A DNA stretch of 64,000 bases from Mycobacterium marinum (GTDB lineage: Bacteria; Actinomycetota; Actinomycetes; Mycobacteriales; Mycobacteriaceae). Location of the stretch: the NCBI RefSeq assembly GCF_003391395.1, contig NZ_CP024190.1:4402001-4466000 (forward strand). The letters are read 5' to 3'. The notes under the pieces were generated by a model. That model made no database searches. It was not told the DNA's origin and saw only the letters and a list, made by a program, of their open reading frames with translations. The position numbers and the translations under genes are program-made. The number at the start of each line of letters is the position of its first letter. Position 1 is the first letter of the stretch. Positions 43,912-53,277 of this stretch are shown piece after piece.

Positions 43912-45312
43912 TCAAGCGACCCGTTCGCGCTGGGTTACTTGCTGCACCTTCAGCTGCCGCTCGTCGATCAGTCGGCCCAGCTCCTGCAACAGCGCCGGCT
44001 TGCTCATCACGATGCGCTCGAGATACTCGCGATCGATGTCGAGCACGGTCACCTCTTCCAGTGCCACCGCACCGCCCGGGTTGGGTTGCCGAGTCAACGC
44101 GGTCACCCCCAGGAAAGCGCCCTTGCCGAGGGTGCCGACCGCGACGGCGGGACCGTCCGCCGGGGTCACCATCAGACGGACGCTACCGGCGATGATGAAG
44201 GACATGCCTTTGGGCACAACGCCGGCCTGCTGCACGGTTTCATCGGTGCCGTAGCGCACCACCTTGGCGTATGGGGACAGCGACTGCTGATCGAGCAGAC
44301 TGAGCTTGAGTTCCGGGCTCACCGCGCGCAACGCGTCCTGGACTCGTTGGGGGGTCGAGAAGGTGTCACCGGCCCCATCCAGCGCAAGCCCCTCGCGACG
44401 GGCGGCGTACCAGACCCACCGCAAAAACGTATCTTGGGCAACACCGTCTTCGGCGGGAGACTTGAGCCGGACGGTGGTGCGGTACTCGGCGCCGCCCAGG
44501 GCAACCGTGGCCGGCATCACCCCGCTCTTGAGATTGGGCAATGCGCTGGCGACCCTGGTCAGCATCGCGCATACCTTGTCCGGCGCATCGGACGCCGCGA
44601 ATTTCGTTGTGATGCTGCACTTGTGCGAACCACCCGGGCGACTAAGGTTGGTAAAAGCCGTCGTCGCCAGCACCGAGTTTGGGGTGATCCGCAGCCCGGT
44701 TCCGGTTTCGATGTGTACGGCACGCCAGTTGACCTCCACCACTCGCCCTCGCGCAGTGGGCGTGTCCAGCCAGTCGTCGATCCGGAATGGCTGCTCGAAC
44801 AGCATGAACAAGCCCGACACGATCTGGCCGACGGAGTTCTGCAGCATCAGGCCGATCACGACCGACGTCACGCCCAAGGCGGTGAAGATGCCTCCGACCC
44901 GAACCCCCCAGACGTAGGACAGGATCATCGCCAGCCCGATACCGATCAGCGCAAATCGGGCCACATCGAGAAAGATGGTGGGCAACCGCTTGCGCCAACT
45001 GTCCTGCGGCGCGCTGGCAAATACCGTTGCGTTGAGCGCGGACAGTAGCAACACCAGCACCAGGAAGCCAAACACCGTGGTCAGGATTCGTACCGTGCCT
45101 TCTCCTGCCGGTACTTGTGAGGCTTTGACCAGGAACAGCAGCAACGCACCGAGCGGGAGCAGGAAGTTGCGCAGCAGGGTGACCTGACGGGCCAGGTGGC
45201 TGTTCCTGCGGGCCAGCGAATTGTGCAGCTCGGTGAGCAGGATCAGGCCAACCGGCACTCCGATCGCGATGCCGACGGCCCAGTGGAACCACGAGGCGCC
45301 CAGGACGTTCAT
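43912..45312 (-). CDS. MscS-type channel with degenerate cyclic-nucleotide-binding domain (module B)
   Basis: A 466-residue paralogue of the module A channel with the same layout. The pore region TSVVIGLMLQNSVGQIVSGL and FMLFEQPFRIDDWLDTPTAR are nearly identical to copy A. The CNB cassette reads GAFLGVTALTRQPNPGGAVA, so Glu is Val and Arg is Gly, again lost. The ligand-side beta-barrel (MSFIIAGSVRLMVTPADGPA) is otherwise intact, so the domain probably folds. The C-terminus ends in a helix (LGRLIDERQLKVQQVTQ) like that of copy A. The ATG at 45312 overlaps the TGA of the module B receptor (ATGA). It ends 165 nt before the module A receptor start, so the four genes may form one long transcript. 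Confidence 0.87.
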   Translation of the reverse strand: MNVLGASWFHWAVGIAIGVPVGLILLTELHNSLARRNSHLARQVTLLRNFLLPLGALLLFLVKASQVPAGEGTVRILTTVFGFLVLVLLLSALNATVFASAPQDSWRKRLPTIFLDVARFALIGIGLAMILSYVWGVRVGGIFTALGVTSVVIGLMLQNSVGQIVSGLFMLFEQPFRIDDWLDTPTARGRVVEVNWRAVHIETGTGLRITPNSVLATTAFTNLSRPGGSHKCSITTKFAASDAPDKVCAMLTRVASALPNLKSGVMPATVALGGAEYRTTVRLKSPAEDGVAQDTFLRWVWYAARREGLALDGAGDTFSTPQRVQDALRAVSPELKLSLLDQQSLSPYAKVVRYGTDETVQQAGVVPKGMSFIIAGSVRLMVTPADGPAVAVGTLGKGAFLGVTALTRQPNPGGAVALEEVTVLDIDREYLERIVMSKPALLQELGRLIDERQLKVQQVTQRERVA

Positions 45313-47501
45313 GACTGCTCCGACATCCGGTAGATCTGCTGTTCCGCACCGCCGACCGCGATGGTCCCTGCCGGCGCGAACTGCCGCTCGTCTCGCATCG
45401 CCTCATACACCTGCGAGGTGACGTAGATACCGGGCTGCGGTGAGCCACTGTGCATTTGGTAGGCGGTGCTGACCGCCGCACCCCACATGTCGTAGACAAC
45501 GCTGGTTCGGCCGACCAGCCCGCTGATGACGTTGCCGGTGTTGATTCCGGCCCGCAGCCGTAGTTGGTGGCCGCTTTGGTGGTTGAACCGCTCGATGATG
45601 CGCTGCATCTCCAGCGCGAATGCGACCGTGCGGGCGACGTTGTCCAAACGTGGCGTGGTGACCCCGCAGCTGGCTAGATAGCCGTTGTGTAGCGTGCGGA
45701 TCCGTTCCACCCCAAGGGATTCAGCTGCCGAATCGAACTGGCGGAACAGGTCATCGACGATGGCGATCAACTCGTTGCCCGACAGCGATCGGGAGACCTC
45801 GTCCAAGCCCAGGATGTCAGCGAAGATCACGGTGACGTCCTGGTGTTCCTGGGCGATGGTCTGTTCGCCCTCGCGATACCGCTGCACCACCGGCTCGGGC
45901 ATCATCGACAGCAGCAGCCGATCATTTTCCCGGCGCTGCTCGTTGAGCAGATCCTCCTTGATATTCAGGCTTCGGCTCATCTCATTGAAAGCGGCCGTCA
46001 GATCGCCGATCTCGTCACGCGACTTCACCGGAATCGCGACGTCGTAGTCACCGCCGCTGATCTTCTCGGTGCCCGCCTCCAGGCGTCTGATCGGCCGCAC
46101 CATCAGTTGGGCGATCAACATCGAGAAGACACAGATGATCACGATCATCGCCACGGTCACCAATACCAGCGCCTTGCTGAATGCGGCTGCGGCGGCGAAT
46201 GCCGCAGAATCGTCGTTGGTCGCCAGGATCGACCAATGCAGATCCGAGTTGGGAATATTCAGCGGCGCAAAGGCTTCCAGCTCGCGGTTACCCGTATAGT
46301 CGACCGCGCTGACCGTTCCGGTCTGGCCCCGCTGCGCCTCACGTAGACCCGCGGTCGCCACCGGTTGCAGCAACACCGTGCTCCCGAGTTGGATCGCCCG
46401 GTTCACCACCTCCGGTGAGGTCCCGGCCGCCACCGCCTGGCGGCGATATTCTTCGGGATCCTGCAGGAACAACCTCGAATCCGATCGCATGAGGTTGTCC
46501 GGCCCGGCAAGATAGGTCTCGGTCCCGGTACCCATCCCGGCCGCTTGCCAGTTCTTGTCGGCGGTCATCATCTTGTTGATCTTGGCGATGGGCAGCGGTA
46601 GCGCCAGCACACCTTCGGTTCTGCCGCCCTGCAGCACCGGGGACACCAGCCAGGCCGTCGCCGCGTCCAGCTGTGGTTGATACGGCTCGAAATCGGTGAT
46701 CCAGGTGAAGTCGACGGCGTTGGCGCCCAGCGCCCTGAGATAGGCGTCGCGCAGATTGGATTCGCGATACGGCCCGGTCAGTATGTTGGTGCCGAGGTCG
46801 GGGTCCTTGCTCAAGCTGTAGACGATGTTGCCACGGGTATCGAGCAGAACCGCGTCGTCGTAATCGAATCGGGTGACGATCTCGCGAAAGTAGCCGTTGA
46901 ATTCCGCGTTGGCGGCCGACCACGCGCTGCCATCGCCGGCGTCGTCCAGCCGCATCGAATCCTGATCGGACGTGAACGGCGCGGTGTAGTACGCCTGCAG
47001 GTATTTCTGCGCCGGCGATGTCGGCAGCAGCGCTTCGAGGTCGAGTTTGGTTCCAGTCAGGTGTTCGACCGGTTTGATGAGCTGGTCGTTGTAGTAGTTG
47101 ACGAGCGACTCTTGCTGCGCCGGACTTATCGTCGCGTCCGCCAGTTGGTCGAATCCGGCGGTGAACTGCGCGACCGCGTCTATCACGGTCAGCCCGCGGG
47201 CGTAGATGACCAGCGAATTGGTCAGGTCGGAGAACAGCGTCTCCACCGCGCGCAGCTGCGATTCGCGTAGCTGGGTCAGACGTCCGTACGCGGCAGCGCT
47301 GAGCGAACTGCGGCCGGTATGAAAACCGACCGCCACGATCGCGGCCACCGAAACGATGCTCGACAGCAGCAACAGCACCATGAGCTTGGACTGGATGCTC
47401 ACCCGGAAGCGCGGCCGGCGGCGGCGCGTGCCCTTCGCACCATCGTGGGCCGGGGCACCCTCCACCACCGGCTCCGGATCTTTCGCCTCGGCCGCCGTCA
47501 A
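45309..47501 (-). CDS. Cache-HAMP-class III cyclase-like membrane receptor with degenerate active site (module B)
   Basis: A 730-residue paralogue of the module A receptor, equal in length. TM1 (LMVLLLLSSIVSVAAIVAVG), an extracellular Cache-like domain, TM2 (VLVTVAMIVIICVFSMLIAQ), HAMP (LMVRPIRRLEAGTEKISGGD) and a cyclase domain follow. The first metal Asp is kept here (VTVIFADILG), but the adenine Lys is Arg and the second metal Asp is Asn (IRTLHNGYLASCG). YDMWGAAVSTAYQM replaces the adenine Asp by Ala, the transition-state Asn by Ser and the Arg by Gln. The two copies thus lose partly different residues, although Lys-to-Arg and Asp-to-Asn at the same sites are shared. First gene of the possible four-gene transcript. 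Confidence 0.88.
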   Translation of the reverse strand: MTAAEAKDPEPVVEGAPAHDGAKGTRRRRPRFRVSIQSKLMVLLLLSSIVSVAAIVAVGFHTGRSSLSAAAYGRLTQLRESQLRAVETLFSDLTNSLVIYARGLTVIDAVAQFTAGFDQLADATISPAQQESLVNYYNDQLIKPVEHLTGTKLDLEALLPTSPAQKYLQAYYTAPFTSDQDSMRLDDAGDGSAWSAANAEFNGYFREIVTRFDYDDAVLLDTRGNIVYSLSKDPDLGTNILTGPYRESNLRDAYLRALGANAVDFTWITDFEPYQPQLDAATAWLVSPVLQGGRTEGVLALPLPIAKINKMMTADKNWQAAGMGTGTETYLAGPDNLMRSDSRLFLQDPEEYRRQAVAAGTSPEVVNRAIQLGSTVLLQPVATAGLREAQRGQTGTVSAVDYTGNRELEAFAPLNIPNSDLHWSILATNDDSAAFAAAAAFSKALVLVTVAMIVIICVFSMLIAQLMVRPIRRLEAGTEKISGGDYDVAIPVKSRDEIGDLTAAFNEMSRSLNIKEDLLNEQRRENDRLLLSMMPEPVVQRYREGEQTIAQEHQDVTVIFADILGLDEVSRSLSGNELIAIVDDLFRQFDSAAESLGVERIRTLHNGYLASCGVTTPRLDNVARTVAFALEMQRIIERFNHQSGHQLRLRAGINTGNVISGLVGRTSVVYDMWGAAVSTAYQMHSGSPQPGIYVTSQVYEAMRDERQFAPAGTIAVGGAEQQIYRMSEQS

Positions 47502-48217
47502 AAGACTTCCTTTCCGTTATTTGCCGCCCAACCGCTCTACGATGCACCGATTGCGCGCCAGACGGGCGCCGACACGCAGCGCGGGCGCGGTTTGCTGTGT
47601 TTGTTGTGCGACCGCCCGGTGGCCGCCGTGTCGCCTTCGCCGTCGTTGCAGCGGCCGCTACCCGCCTGCCCGGTGCACCAATTCACCGACGAGACAATTA
47701 TGGGCGGCGCGAAAATTCCTTCAATAGTGAATTATCAATTCGCTCGATAATGAATTAATAAATTGTTTAAAGGCCCTCAATTAGACGAGCCATTAACGTA
47801 ACGTGCCTTCCGCCCGAACCAATTCCCCACGGCACCCAAGGCGGATAGCAAGCGATGGCCGACTCCTGTGGTTCCAACGATCAACGTCGCGATGTCGCCA
47901 CGCCGGGACGCCGGTTGACCAGTGCGCCGCCGGTCACCGCACGAAGTTGGCGAAATCTTCATCCGGGTAACCCTTTTGACCGGAAACCGGACCTGGGTTC
48001 GCGAGCCGTCGAACAACGCCGACGGGGTCGTGATCACGTTGGCCCGCCATCGGCCCATCCCGCCGCAATCGCTCGGCCCGCTGAGGTTGGCGCGAAAGGC
48101 CCGACAGTCGATGCAGCCCTTACCGCACACGCAATAGCCGGTGGCGCTGCCCGGATCGGTTGACCTCGGCGCGAAACCCCTCCGTCATTGTTCGAGGCTA
48201 GCTAAAGGAGCAATTTG
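47502..48217. other. Long intergenic region with an AT-rich island
   Basis: 716 nt between the module B receptor (reading left) and a PE_PGRS gene (reading right). Frames of 70-117 codons exist on both strands at 47777-48163 and overlap each other, but none resembles a known protein or has a good ribosome site, so none is called. One minus-strand frame (ending at 47777) opens MCGKGCIDCRAFRANLSG and cannot be excluded. Bases 47697-47800 are strikingly AT-rich for this chromosome and contain ATTATC-N9-GATAAT (47731-47751). This may hold divergent promoters or be the remnant of transferred DNA. Confidence 0.45.
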
Positions 48218-50800
48218 ATGTCCTACGTTTTGGTTACGCCCGAGATGGTAGCCACAGCGGCCGCGGATGCTGCTGCGATCGGCTCGACGGTCAGCGCGGC
48301 CAATGCCGCCGCGGCGATCCCGACCACCGCGATAGCCACTGCCGCCGCCGATGACGTGTCTGCGGCCATCGCGGCGCTGTTCAACGCCCACGCCGAGCAG
48401 TACCAGGCCCTCAGTGTTCGCGTGGCCGAGTTTCATGAGTCCTTCACCCGCGCCCTGACCGCCGGCAGCACCGCCTACGCCACCGCCGAAGCCGCCAACG
48501 CCGGCCCCCTGCAGCCGCTGCTCGACCTGATCAATGCGCCGACCCAGGCACTACTGGCACGTCCGCTGATCGGCGACGGTACCAACGGGGCACCGGGCAC
48601 CGGCCAAGGCGGCGGCAACGGAGGCCTGCTTATCGGCAACGGCGGCGCCGGCGGGTCCGGTGCACCCGGTCAACGCGGCGGGGCCGGCGGGGCCGGCGGG
48701 CTTCTGCTCGGCAACGGCGGAGCCGGTGGAGCCGGTGGGGTCGGCGCGCTCGGCCAGGCCAGCGGCACCGGCGGCAATGGTGGGGCCGGCGGGCTGTTGT
48801 TCGGCAAGGGCGGGGCCGGTGGAGCCGGTGGGGTCGGCGGGCTTGGCCAGGCCGGCGGCACCGGCGGCAATGGCGGGGCCGGCGGGCTGTTGTTCGGCAA
48901 TGGCGGTGCCGGTGGGGTCGGTGGGGCCGGGGGTGTCGGTGGAGTCGACTCGGCGGGCGGCACCGGCGGGACCGGCGGGACCGGCGGCGCCAATGGGCTG
49001 TTCGGGGCGGCCGGTTCCGGTGGCAGCGGCGGGGCCGGCGGCGATGGCGCTCCCGGTGACACCGCTAGCGCCGGTGGGACCGGCGGGACCGGATCGGCCG
49101 GCGGTGCCGGCGGCACCGGCGGGGTCGGCGGGGCCAATCAGTTCTTCGGCCACGCCGGGGACGGTGGCCATGGCGGTACCGGCGGCACCGGCGGCACGGG
49201 CGGGGCCGGCGGCTCGGGTGTCGGATCAGGCCTGGCCGGCGGTGCCGGCGGGGACGGTGGCGCGGGCGGCGCCGCGGGCCGCGGTGGCGCCGCGGGCGCC
49301 GGTGGTCCACTGGTTACCCCAGGGCATGCGGGCAACACCGGCACCGGTGGTACCGGCGGTACCGGCGGCACCGGCGGAAACGGCGATCTCCACACCAACG
49401 GCGGCAACGGCGGCACCGGCGGAAGCGGCGGCGCCGGCATCGCCGGTGTCGGCGGTGGCAACGGCGGCACCGGCGGCGACGGCGGCAAGGGCGGCACCGG
49501 CGCCAACGGCGCCCCGTTGGGTGCCAGCGGCGGCACCGGAGGCGACGGCGGCAAGGGCGGCGGCGGCGGCAACGCTACCGACGGCGGCCACGGCGGTAAC
49601 GGAGGTACCGGCGGCACCGCCGGTGACGGCGGCAACGGCCAATCCGGTGACCTGAATGCGAACGGGGGCGGCGGCGGCCGTGGCGGCACTGGCGGTGCCG
49701 GGGGTATCGGCGGGACTACCACCGGCGGCGGTGATGCCGGGGCCGGTGGCGGCGGGGGTGCCGGTGGGACCGGAGGCTCTGGCGGAGAAGGCGGTGCCGG
49801 CGGCTTTGGTGGTGATGGCGGGGCCGGCGGCACCGGCGGCAAGGCTGGCGCCGGTGGGGACGGCGGCAACGCAACCGACGGCGGAAACGCCGGTGCCGGT
49901 GGGGACGGCGGAACCGGCGGCGCCGGCGGCGCCGGGGGCGGCATCGTGACCGGGATCAATGGCGGTGCCGGCGGGGCAGGTGGTGACGGCGGCGATAGCG
50001 GCAACGGCGGCAACGCAACCGGCGGCGGCGACGGCGGCAACGGCGGGACGGCCGGCACAGGCGGCGCCGGTGGTTTGGGTGGCGGTGGCTTCCGGGTCGG
50101 ACATGGTGGTGGCGGCGGCAACGGCGGCAATGGCGGCGTCGGCGGCACCGCAACCGCGGGCGGCGACGCCGGTAGCGGCGGCACCGGCGGCGTCGGTGGC
50201 GACGGCAGCGTCGGAGGCGACGCCTCCGATGCCGTCGCCGGTGGCGACGGTGGCACCGGCGGTCGGGGCGGCAGCGGCGGTGCTGGCGGTATCGCAACGG
50301 GCGGCGGCAGCGCCGGCCACGGCGGCGGGGGCGGCGGGGGCGGCAACGGCGGCCACGGCACCGACGGCACCGCCGGTGTGGCCGGTCATGGTGGTGGTGC
50401 CGGTGGCGCCGGCGGCGACGCCGGCGACGGCGGCAAAGGTGGTGACGCTCTCGACGGCGGCACCGCCGGTGCCGGTGGTGCCGGCGGCAAGGCCGGCAAC
50501 GGGGGCGGCGCCGGTTCCGGCGGCAAAGGTACCTTCGACGGCGGCGCGGGCGGCGCTGGAGGCGACGGCGGCAAGGCCGGCAACGGAGGCGCTGGCGGCA
50601 TCGACAGCAACGGTCAGGTCGCCGACGGCGGCGACGGCGGTGACGGCGGCAACGGCGGTGACGGCGGCAACGGCGGTGACGGTTCACCCGTCGGTGCCGG
50701 CGGTACGGGCGGTATCGGCACCGCCGGTGGTGTCGGGGGCGGAGGCGGCGCGGTGTCCGGCCGCCCCGGCCAGAACGGCAGCGAGGGCCAGCCTGGGTGA
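48218..50800 (+). CDS. PE_PGRS family protein (860 aa)
   Basis: The PE domain starts at ATG 48218 after AAAGGAGC with MSYVLVTPEMVATAAADAAA, where Thr replaces the usual Ala before Pro-Glu. The helical hairpin continues to AGPLQPLLDLINAPTQALLA, and the linker motif is RPLIGDGTNG. The remaining ~740 residues are PGRS. Early in it a 31-residue unit recurs three times (LLFGKGGAGGAGGVGGLGQA type), then shorter GGxGGxGG runs. The C-terminus ends GRPGQNGSEGQPG. It is expected to be exported through ESX-5 to the cell surface. No PPE partner is adjacent, which is usual for PE_PGRS genes. It converges on nadE with about 110 nt between stops. Confidence 0.9.
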   Translation: MSYVLVTPEMVATAAADAAAIGSTVSAANAAAAIPTTAIATAAADDVSAAIAALFNAHAEQYQALSVRVAEFHESFTRALTAGSTAYATAEAANAGPLQPLLDLINAPTQALLARPLIGDGTNGAPGTGQGGGNGGLLIGNGGAGGSGAPGQRGGAGGAGGLLLGNGGAGGAGGVGALGQASGTGGNGGAGGLLFGKGGAGGAGGVGGLGQAGGTGGNGGAGGLLFGNGGAGGVGGAGGVGGVDSAGGTGGTGGTGGANGLFGAAGSGGSGGAGGDGAPGDTASAGGTGGTGSAGGAGGTGGVGGANQFFGHAGDGGHGGTGGTGGTGGAGGSGVGSGLAGGAGGDGGAGGAAGRGGAAGAGGPLVTPGHAGNTGTGGTGGTGGTGGNGDLHTNGGNGGTGGSGGAGIAGVGGGNGGTGGDGGKGGTGANGAPLGASGGTGGDGGKGGGGGNATDGGHGGNGGTGGTAGDGGNGQSGDLNANGGGGGRGGTGGAGGIGGTTTGGGDAGAGGGGGAGGTGGSGGEGGAGGFGGDGGAGGTGGKAGAGGDGGNATDGGNAGAGGDGGTGGAGGAGGGIVTGINGGAGGAGGDGGDSGNGGNATGGGDGGNGGTAGTGGAGGLGGGGFRVGHGGGGGNGGNGGVGGTATAGGDAGSGGTGGVGGDGSVGGDASDAVAGGDGGTGGRGGSGGAGGIATGGGSAGHGGGGGGGGNGGHGTDGTAGVAGHGGGAGGAGGDAGDGGKGGDALDGGTAGAGGAGGKAGNGGGAGSGGKGTFDGGAGGAGGDGGKAGNGGAGGIDSNGQVADGGDGGDGGNGGDGGNGGDGSPVGAGGTGGIGTAGGVGGGGGAVSGRPGQNGSEGQPG
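48698..48976 (+). repeat. Three tandem copies of a 93-bp repeat inside a PE_PGRS gene
   Basis: Units start at 48698, 48791 and 48884, each opening with GGGCTTCTG or GGGCTGTTG (protein GLLLG or GLLFG). The period is exactly 93 bp (31 codons), with the third copy diverging in its second half. They lie in frame, so copy-number change would keep the protein in frame. Confidence 0.75.
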
Positions 50801-50912
50801 ACCCCGCGCGTCGAGGCGGCCGTTCTTCCGGTCGCGGAAAATTTTAGGGGCCCAACGGTGTTCGCGGACCTATGGAACTAGCAGACGTGGCCGCTACGGC
50901 CGGTCCGTCTGG

Positions 50913-52955
50913 CTAGTCGCGCGGCACGGTGGTTTCGATCTCGTCGAGCCAGACTCGCGCCGACATGTCCGACGGAGCCCGCCAATCGCCGCGCGGAGAC
51001 AGCGCACCTCCGTGGGACACCTTGGGGCCATTGGGCAGTGCCGACCGCTTGAACTGGCTGAACGAATAGAAGCGCTGGGCGAAGACCATCATCCAGTGCC
51101 GGATCTCGGATAGCGAGTACGACGGCCTCTTGTCGTCGGGGAAACCGGGTGGCCAGTTGCCACGTTGTGAGTCGCTCCACGCGTGCCAGGCCAGAAAGGC
51201 AATCTTCGAGGGGCGAAATCCGTACCGCAGCACATGAAACAGCGAGAAGTCTTGCAACGCGAAGGGGCCCACCTTGGACTCGCTGCTCTGCAATTCTTCT
51301 TCCTCGCCGGTGGGCACCAGTTCGGGAGTGATCTCGGTGTCCAGCACCGACTGCAATACCTCGTCCACATGCTCGTCGAACTGACCCGACGAGATAACCC
51401 AGCGCATCAGGTGCTGAATCAATGTCTTGGGGACCCCGGCGTTGACGTTGTAGTGCGACATCTGGTCGCCGACACCATATGTCGACCAGCCCAGCCCGAG
51501 TTCGGACAGGTCACCGGTGCCAAGCACGATTCCGCCGCGATGGTTTGCGATGCGGAATAGATAGTCGGTGCGCAGCCCGGCCTGAACGTTCTCGAAAGTG
51601 ACGTCGTAGACCTTCTCCCCGCTGGAGAACGGGTGCCCGATGGTGTCGAGCATCAACCGGGCCGTCTCGGTGATGTCGATTTCCTCGAAGCTGACCCCCA
51701 GCGCCTTGGCCAGCTTGATCGCGTTGTTCTTGGTGCGATCACCGGTGGCGAATCCGGGCAGGGTGAACGCCAGAATGTCGCTGCGCGGACGGCCTTCGCG
51801 GTCCATGGCGCGAGCGGCGACGATCAGCGCGTGGGTGGAGTCGAGCCCGCCGGAGACCCCGATGACCACCTTCGGATAGTTGAGCGCCCGCAGCCGCTGT
51901 TCGAGGCCGGACACCTGGATGTTGTAGGCCTCGTAGCAATCCTGTTGCAGCCGTTGCGGATCAGCTGGGACGAAGGGGAAGCGTTCGAGCTCGCGCCGCA
52001 ACCCGATGTCTCCGGCCGGTGGATCCAGCCGGAACACGACGGGCCGGAATGAGTCCGCCAATGACCGGTGATGGCGGCGGTTGTCGTCAAAGGTGCCCAT
52101 CCGCAGCCGCTCCGATCGGAGCAACTCGGTGTCCACGTCGGCCACGCAGCGGCGTTCTCCGCGGGGAAACCGCTCGGATTCGGCCAGTAGAACCCCGTTT
52201 TCCCAAATCATGGTCTGGCCGTCCCAGGCCAGGTCCGTCGTCGACTCGCCCTCCCCCGCCGCGGCATAGACATAGGCGGCCAGACACCGTGCCGACGCCG
52301 AGCGGGCCAGCAGCGCACGGTCCTCGGCGCGCCCGATGGTGATCGGGCTCCCGGACAGGTTGGCAAGTATCGTCGCGCCCGCCAACGCTGCCTCAGCACT
52401 GGGCGGTATGGGGACGAACATGTCCTCACAGATCTCGACGTGCAGCACGAAGCCGGGCAGGTCGGAGGCGGCGAAGAGCAGGTCGGGGCCGAACGGCACG
52501 TCCGCGCCGCAGACCCGAATGGTGCCCCGCTCGTCGTCTCCGGCCGCGACCTGACGGCGTTCGTAGAACTCGCGATAGGTGGGCAGATAGGACTTCGGCA
52601 CCACCCCCAGCACGGCTCCGCGATGAATGACGACGGCGGTGTTGTAGATGCGATGCTGATACCGCAGTGGCGCGCCGATCACCAAAACGGGCAACAGATT
52701 GGCCGACGCCGTCACCACATCGAGCAGCGCGTCCTGCACGGCGTCGAGAAGAGCGTCCTGCAACAGGATGTCCTCGATCGAGTAGCCCGACAGCGTCAGC
52801 TCAGGGAACACCGCCAGCGCGACACCGTCGTCGTGGCACTGGCGGGCCAACCCCAGTACCGACGCGGCATTGGCCGCCGGGTCACCAAGCGTGGTGTGGT
52901 GGGTGCACGCGGCAACGCGCACAAAGCCCTGGCCGTATGCGTTGTAGAAGTCCAT
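50913..52955 (-). CDS. nadE: Glutamine-dependent NAD+ synthetase
   Basis: A 680-residue NadE (Rv2438c). The N-terminal nitrilase-type glutaminase domain has Glu in VFPELTLSGYSIEDILLQDA, Lys in GVVPKSYLPTYREFYE and the nucleophile Cys in FVLHVEICEDMFVPIPPSAE. The C-terminal synthetase has the PP-loop VIGVSGGLDSTHALIVAARA and the NAD-binding GTGDLSELGLGWSTYGVGDQ. Ammonia from glutamine tunnels to the adenylated deamido-NAD. It starts at ATG 52955. The gene is divergent from a sirtuin gene (322 nt between), placing NAD synthesis beside an NAD-consuming enzyme. It is separated from nadD by 16 kb. Confidence 0.95.
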   Translation of the reverse strand: MDFYNAYGQGFVRVAACTHHTTLGDPAANAASVLGLARQCHDDGVALAVFPELTLSGYSIEDILLQDALLDAVQDALLDVVTASANLLPVLVIGAPLRYQHRIYNTAVVIHRGAVLGVVPKSYLPTYREFYERRQVAAGDDERGTIRVCGADVPFGPDLLFAASDLPGFVLHVEICEDMFVPIPPSAEAALAGATILANLSGSPITIGRAEDRALLARSASARCLAAYVYAAAGEGESTTDLAWDGQTMIWENGVLLAESERFPRGERRCVADVDTELLRSERLRMGTFDDNRRHHRSLADSFRPVVFRLDPPAGDIGLRRELERFPFVPADPQRLQQDCYEAYNIQVSGLEQRLRALNYPKVVIGVSGGLDSTHALIVAARAMDREGRPRSDILAFTLPGFATGDRTKNNAIKLAKALGVSFEEIDITETARLMLDTIGHPFSSGEKVYDVTFENVQAGLRTDYLFRIANHRGGIVLGTGDLSELGLGWSTYGVGDQMSHYNVNAGVPKTLIQHLMRWVISSGQFDEHVDEVLQSVLDTEITPELVPTGEEEELQSSESKVGPFALQDFSLFHVLRYGFRPSKIAFLAWHAWSDSQRGNWPPGFPDDKRPSYSLSEIRHWMMVFAQRFYSFSQFKRSALPNGPKVSHGGALSPRGDWRAPSDMSARVWLDEIETTVPRD

Positions 52956-53277
52956 CGTCGTTCCATTATCGGCTTCCCACCGCCGAAGACCGAAACGACG
53001 GGCGGAAACCGATCAACGAGCCTTGTCTAGGGGTCCGGGTGGGCGCCTAGATCGCAGGCAAGATGTCCCGCTCGGTGCGTTGTCGCGGCGCCCATGCCCC
53101 ACCCGCCCCTGGGCCTGAACGGCTTCGGTCTGCTCACCGAATTCGGCAACACTGCCGCCCATCGCGTCGGCGCCGGGCAGCACGACAGCAGTCCGAGCCG
53201 GCGCCGCTACCGGGTCGGATAACCGCGTCACGAAACCGCTCGATTGTCCGACGGCCGATTGGCAGGCAAGCTGATTC
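52956..53277. other. Divergent intergenic region between nadE and the sirtuin gene
   Basis: 322 nt holding both promoters. I see no obvious palindrome, RNA gene or credible small gene. A minus-strand frame at 53013-53291 is of ordinary GC composition with no ribosome site and is not called. Confidence 0.4.

Noticed and set aside
47777..48163. Opposed frames of 70-117 codons between the cyclase module and PE_PGRS gene
   Set aside because: They overlap on both strands, lack good ribosome sites and match no known family. The minus-strand frame with CGKGCIDC is only noted as a possibility.
49138..50370. Long minus-strand frame rich in Pro (PPxPP) opposite a PE_PGRS gene
   Set aside because: It is the complement of GGC-rich PGRS codons. 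Similar Pro-, Ala- or Arg-rich frames occur opposite or out of frame in all four PE_PGRS loci and have no independent support.
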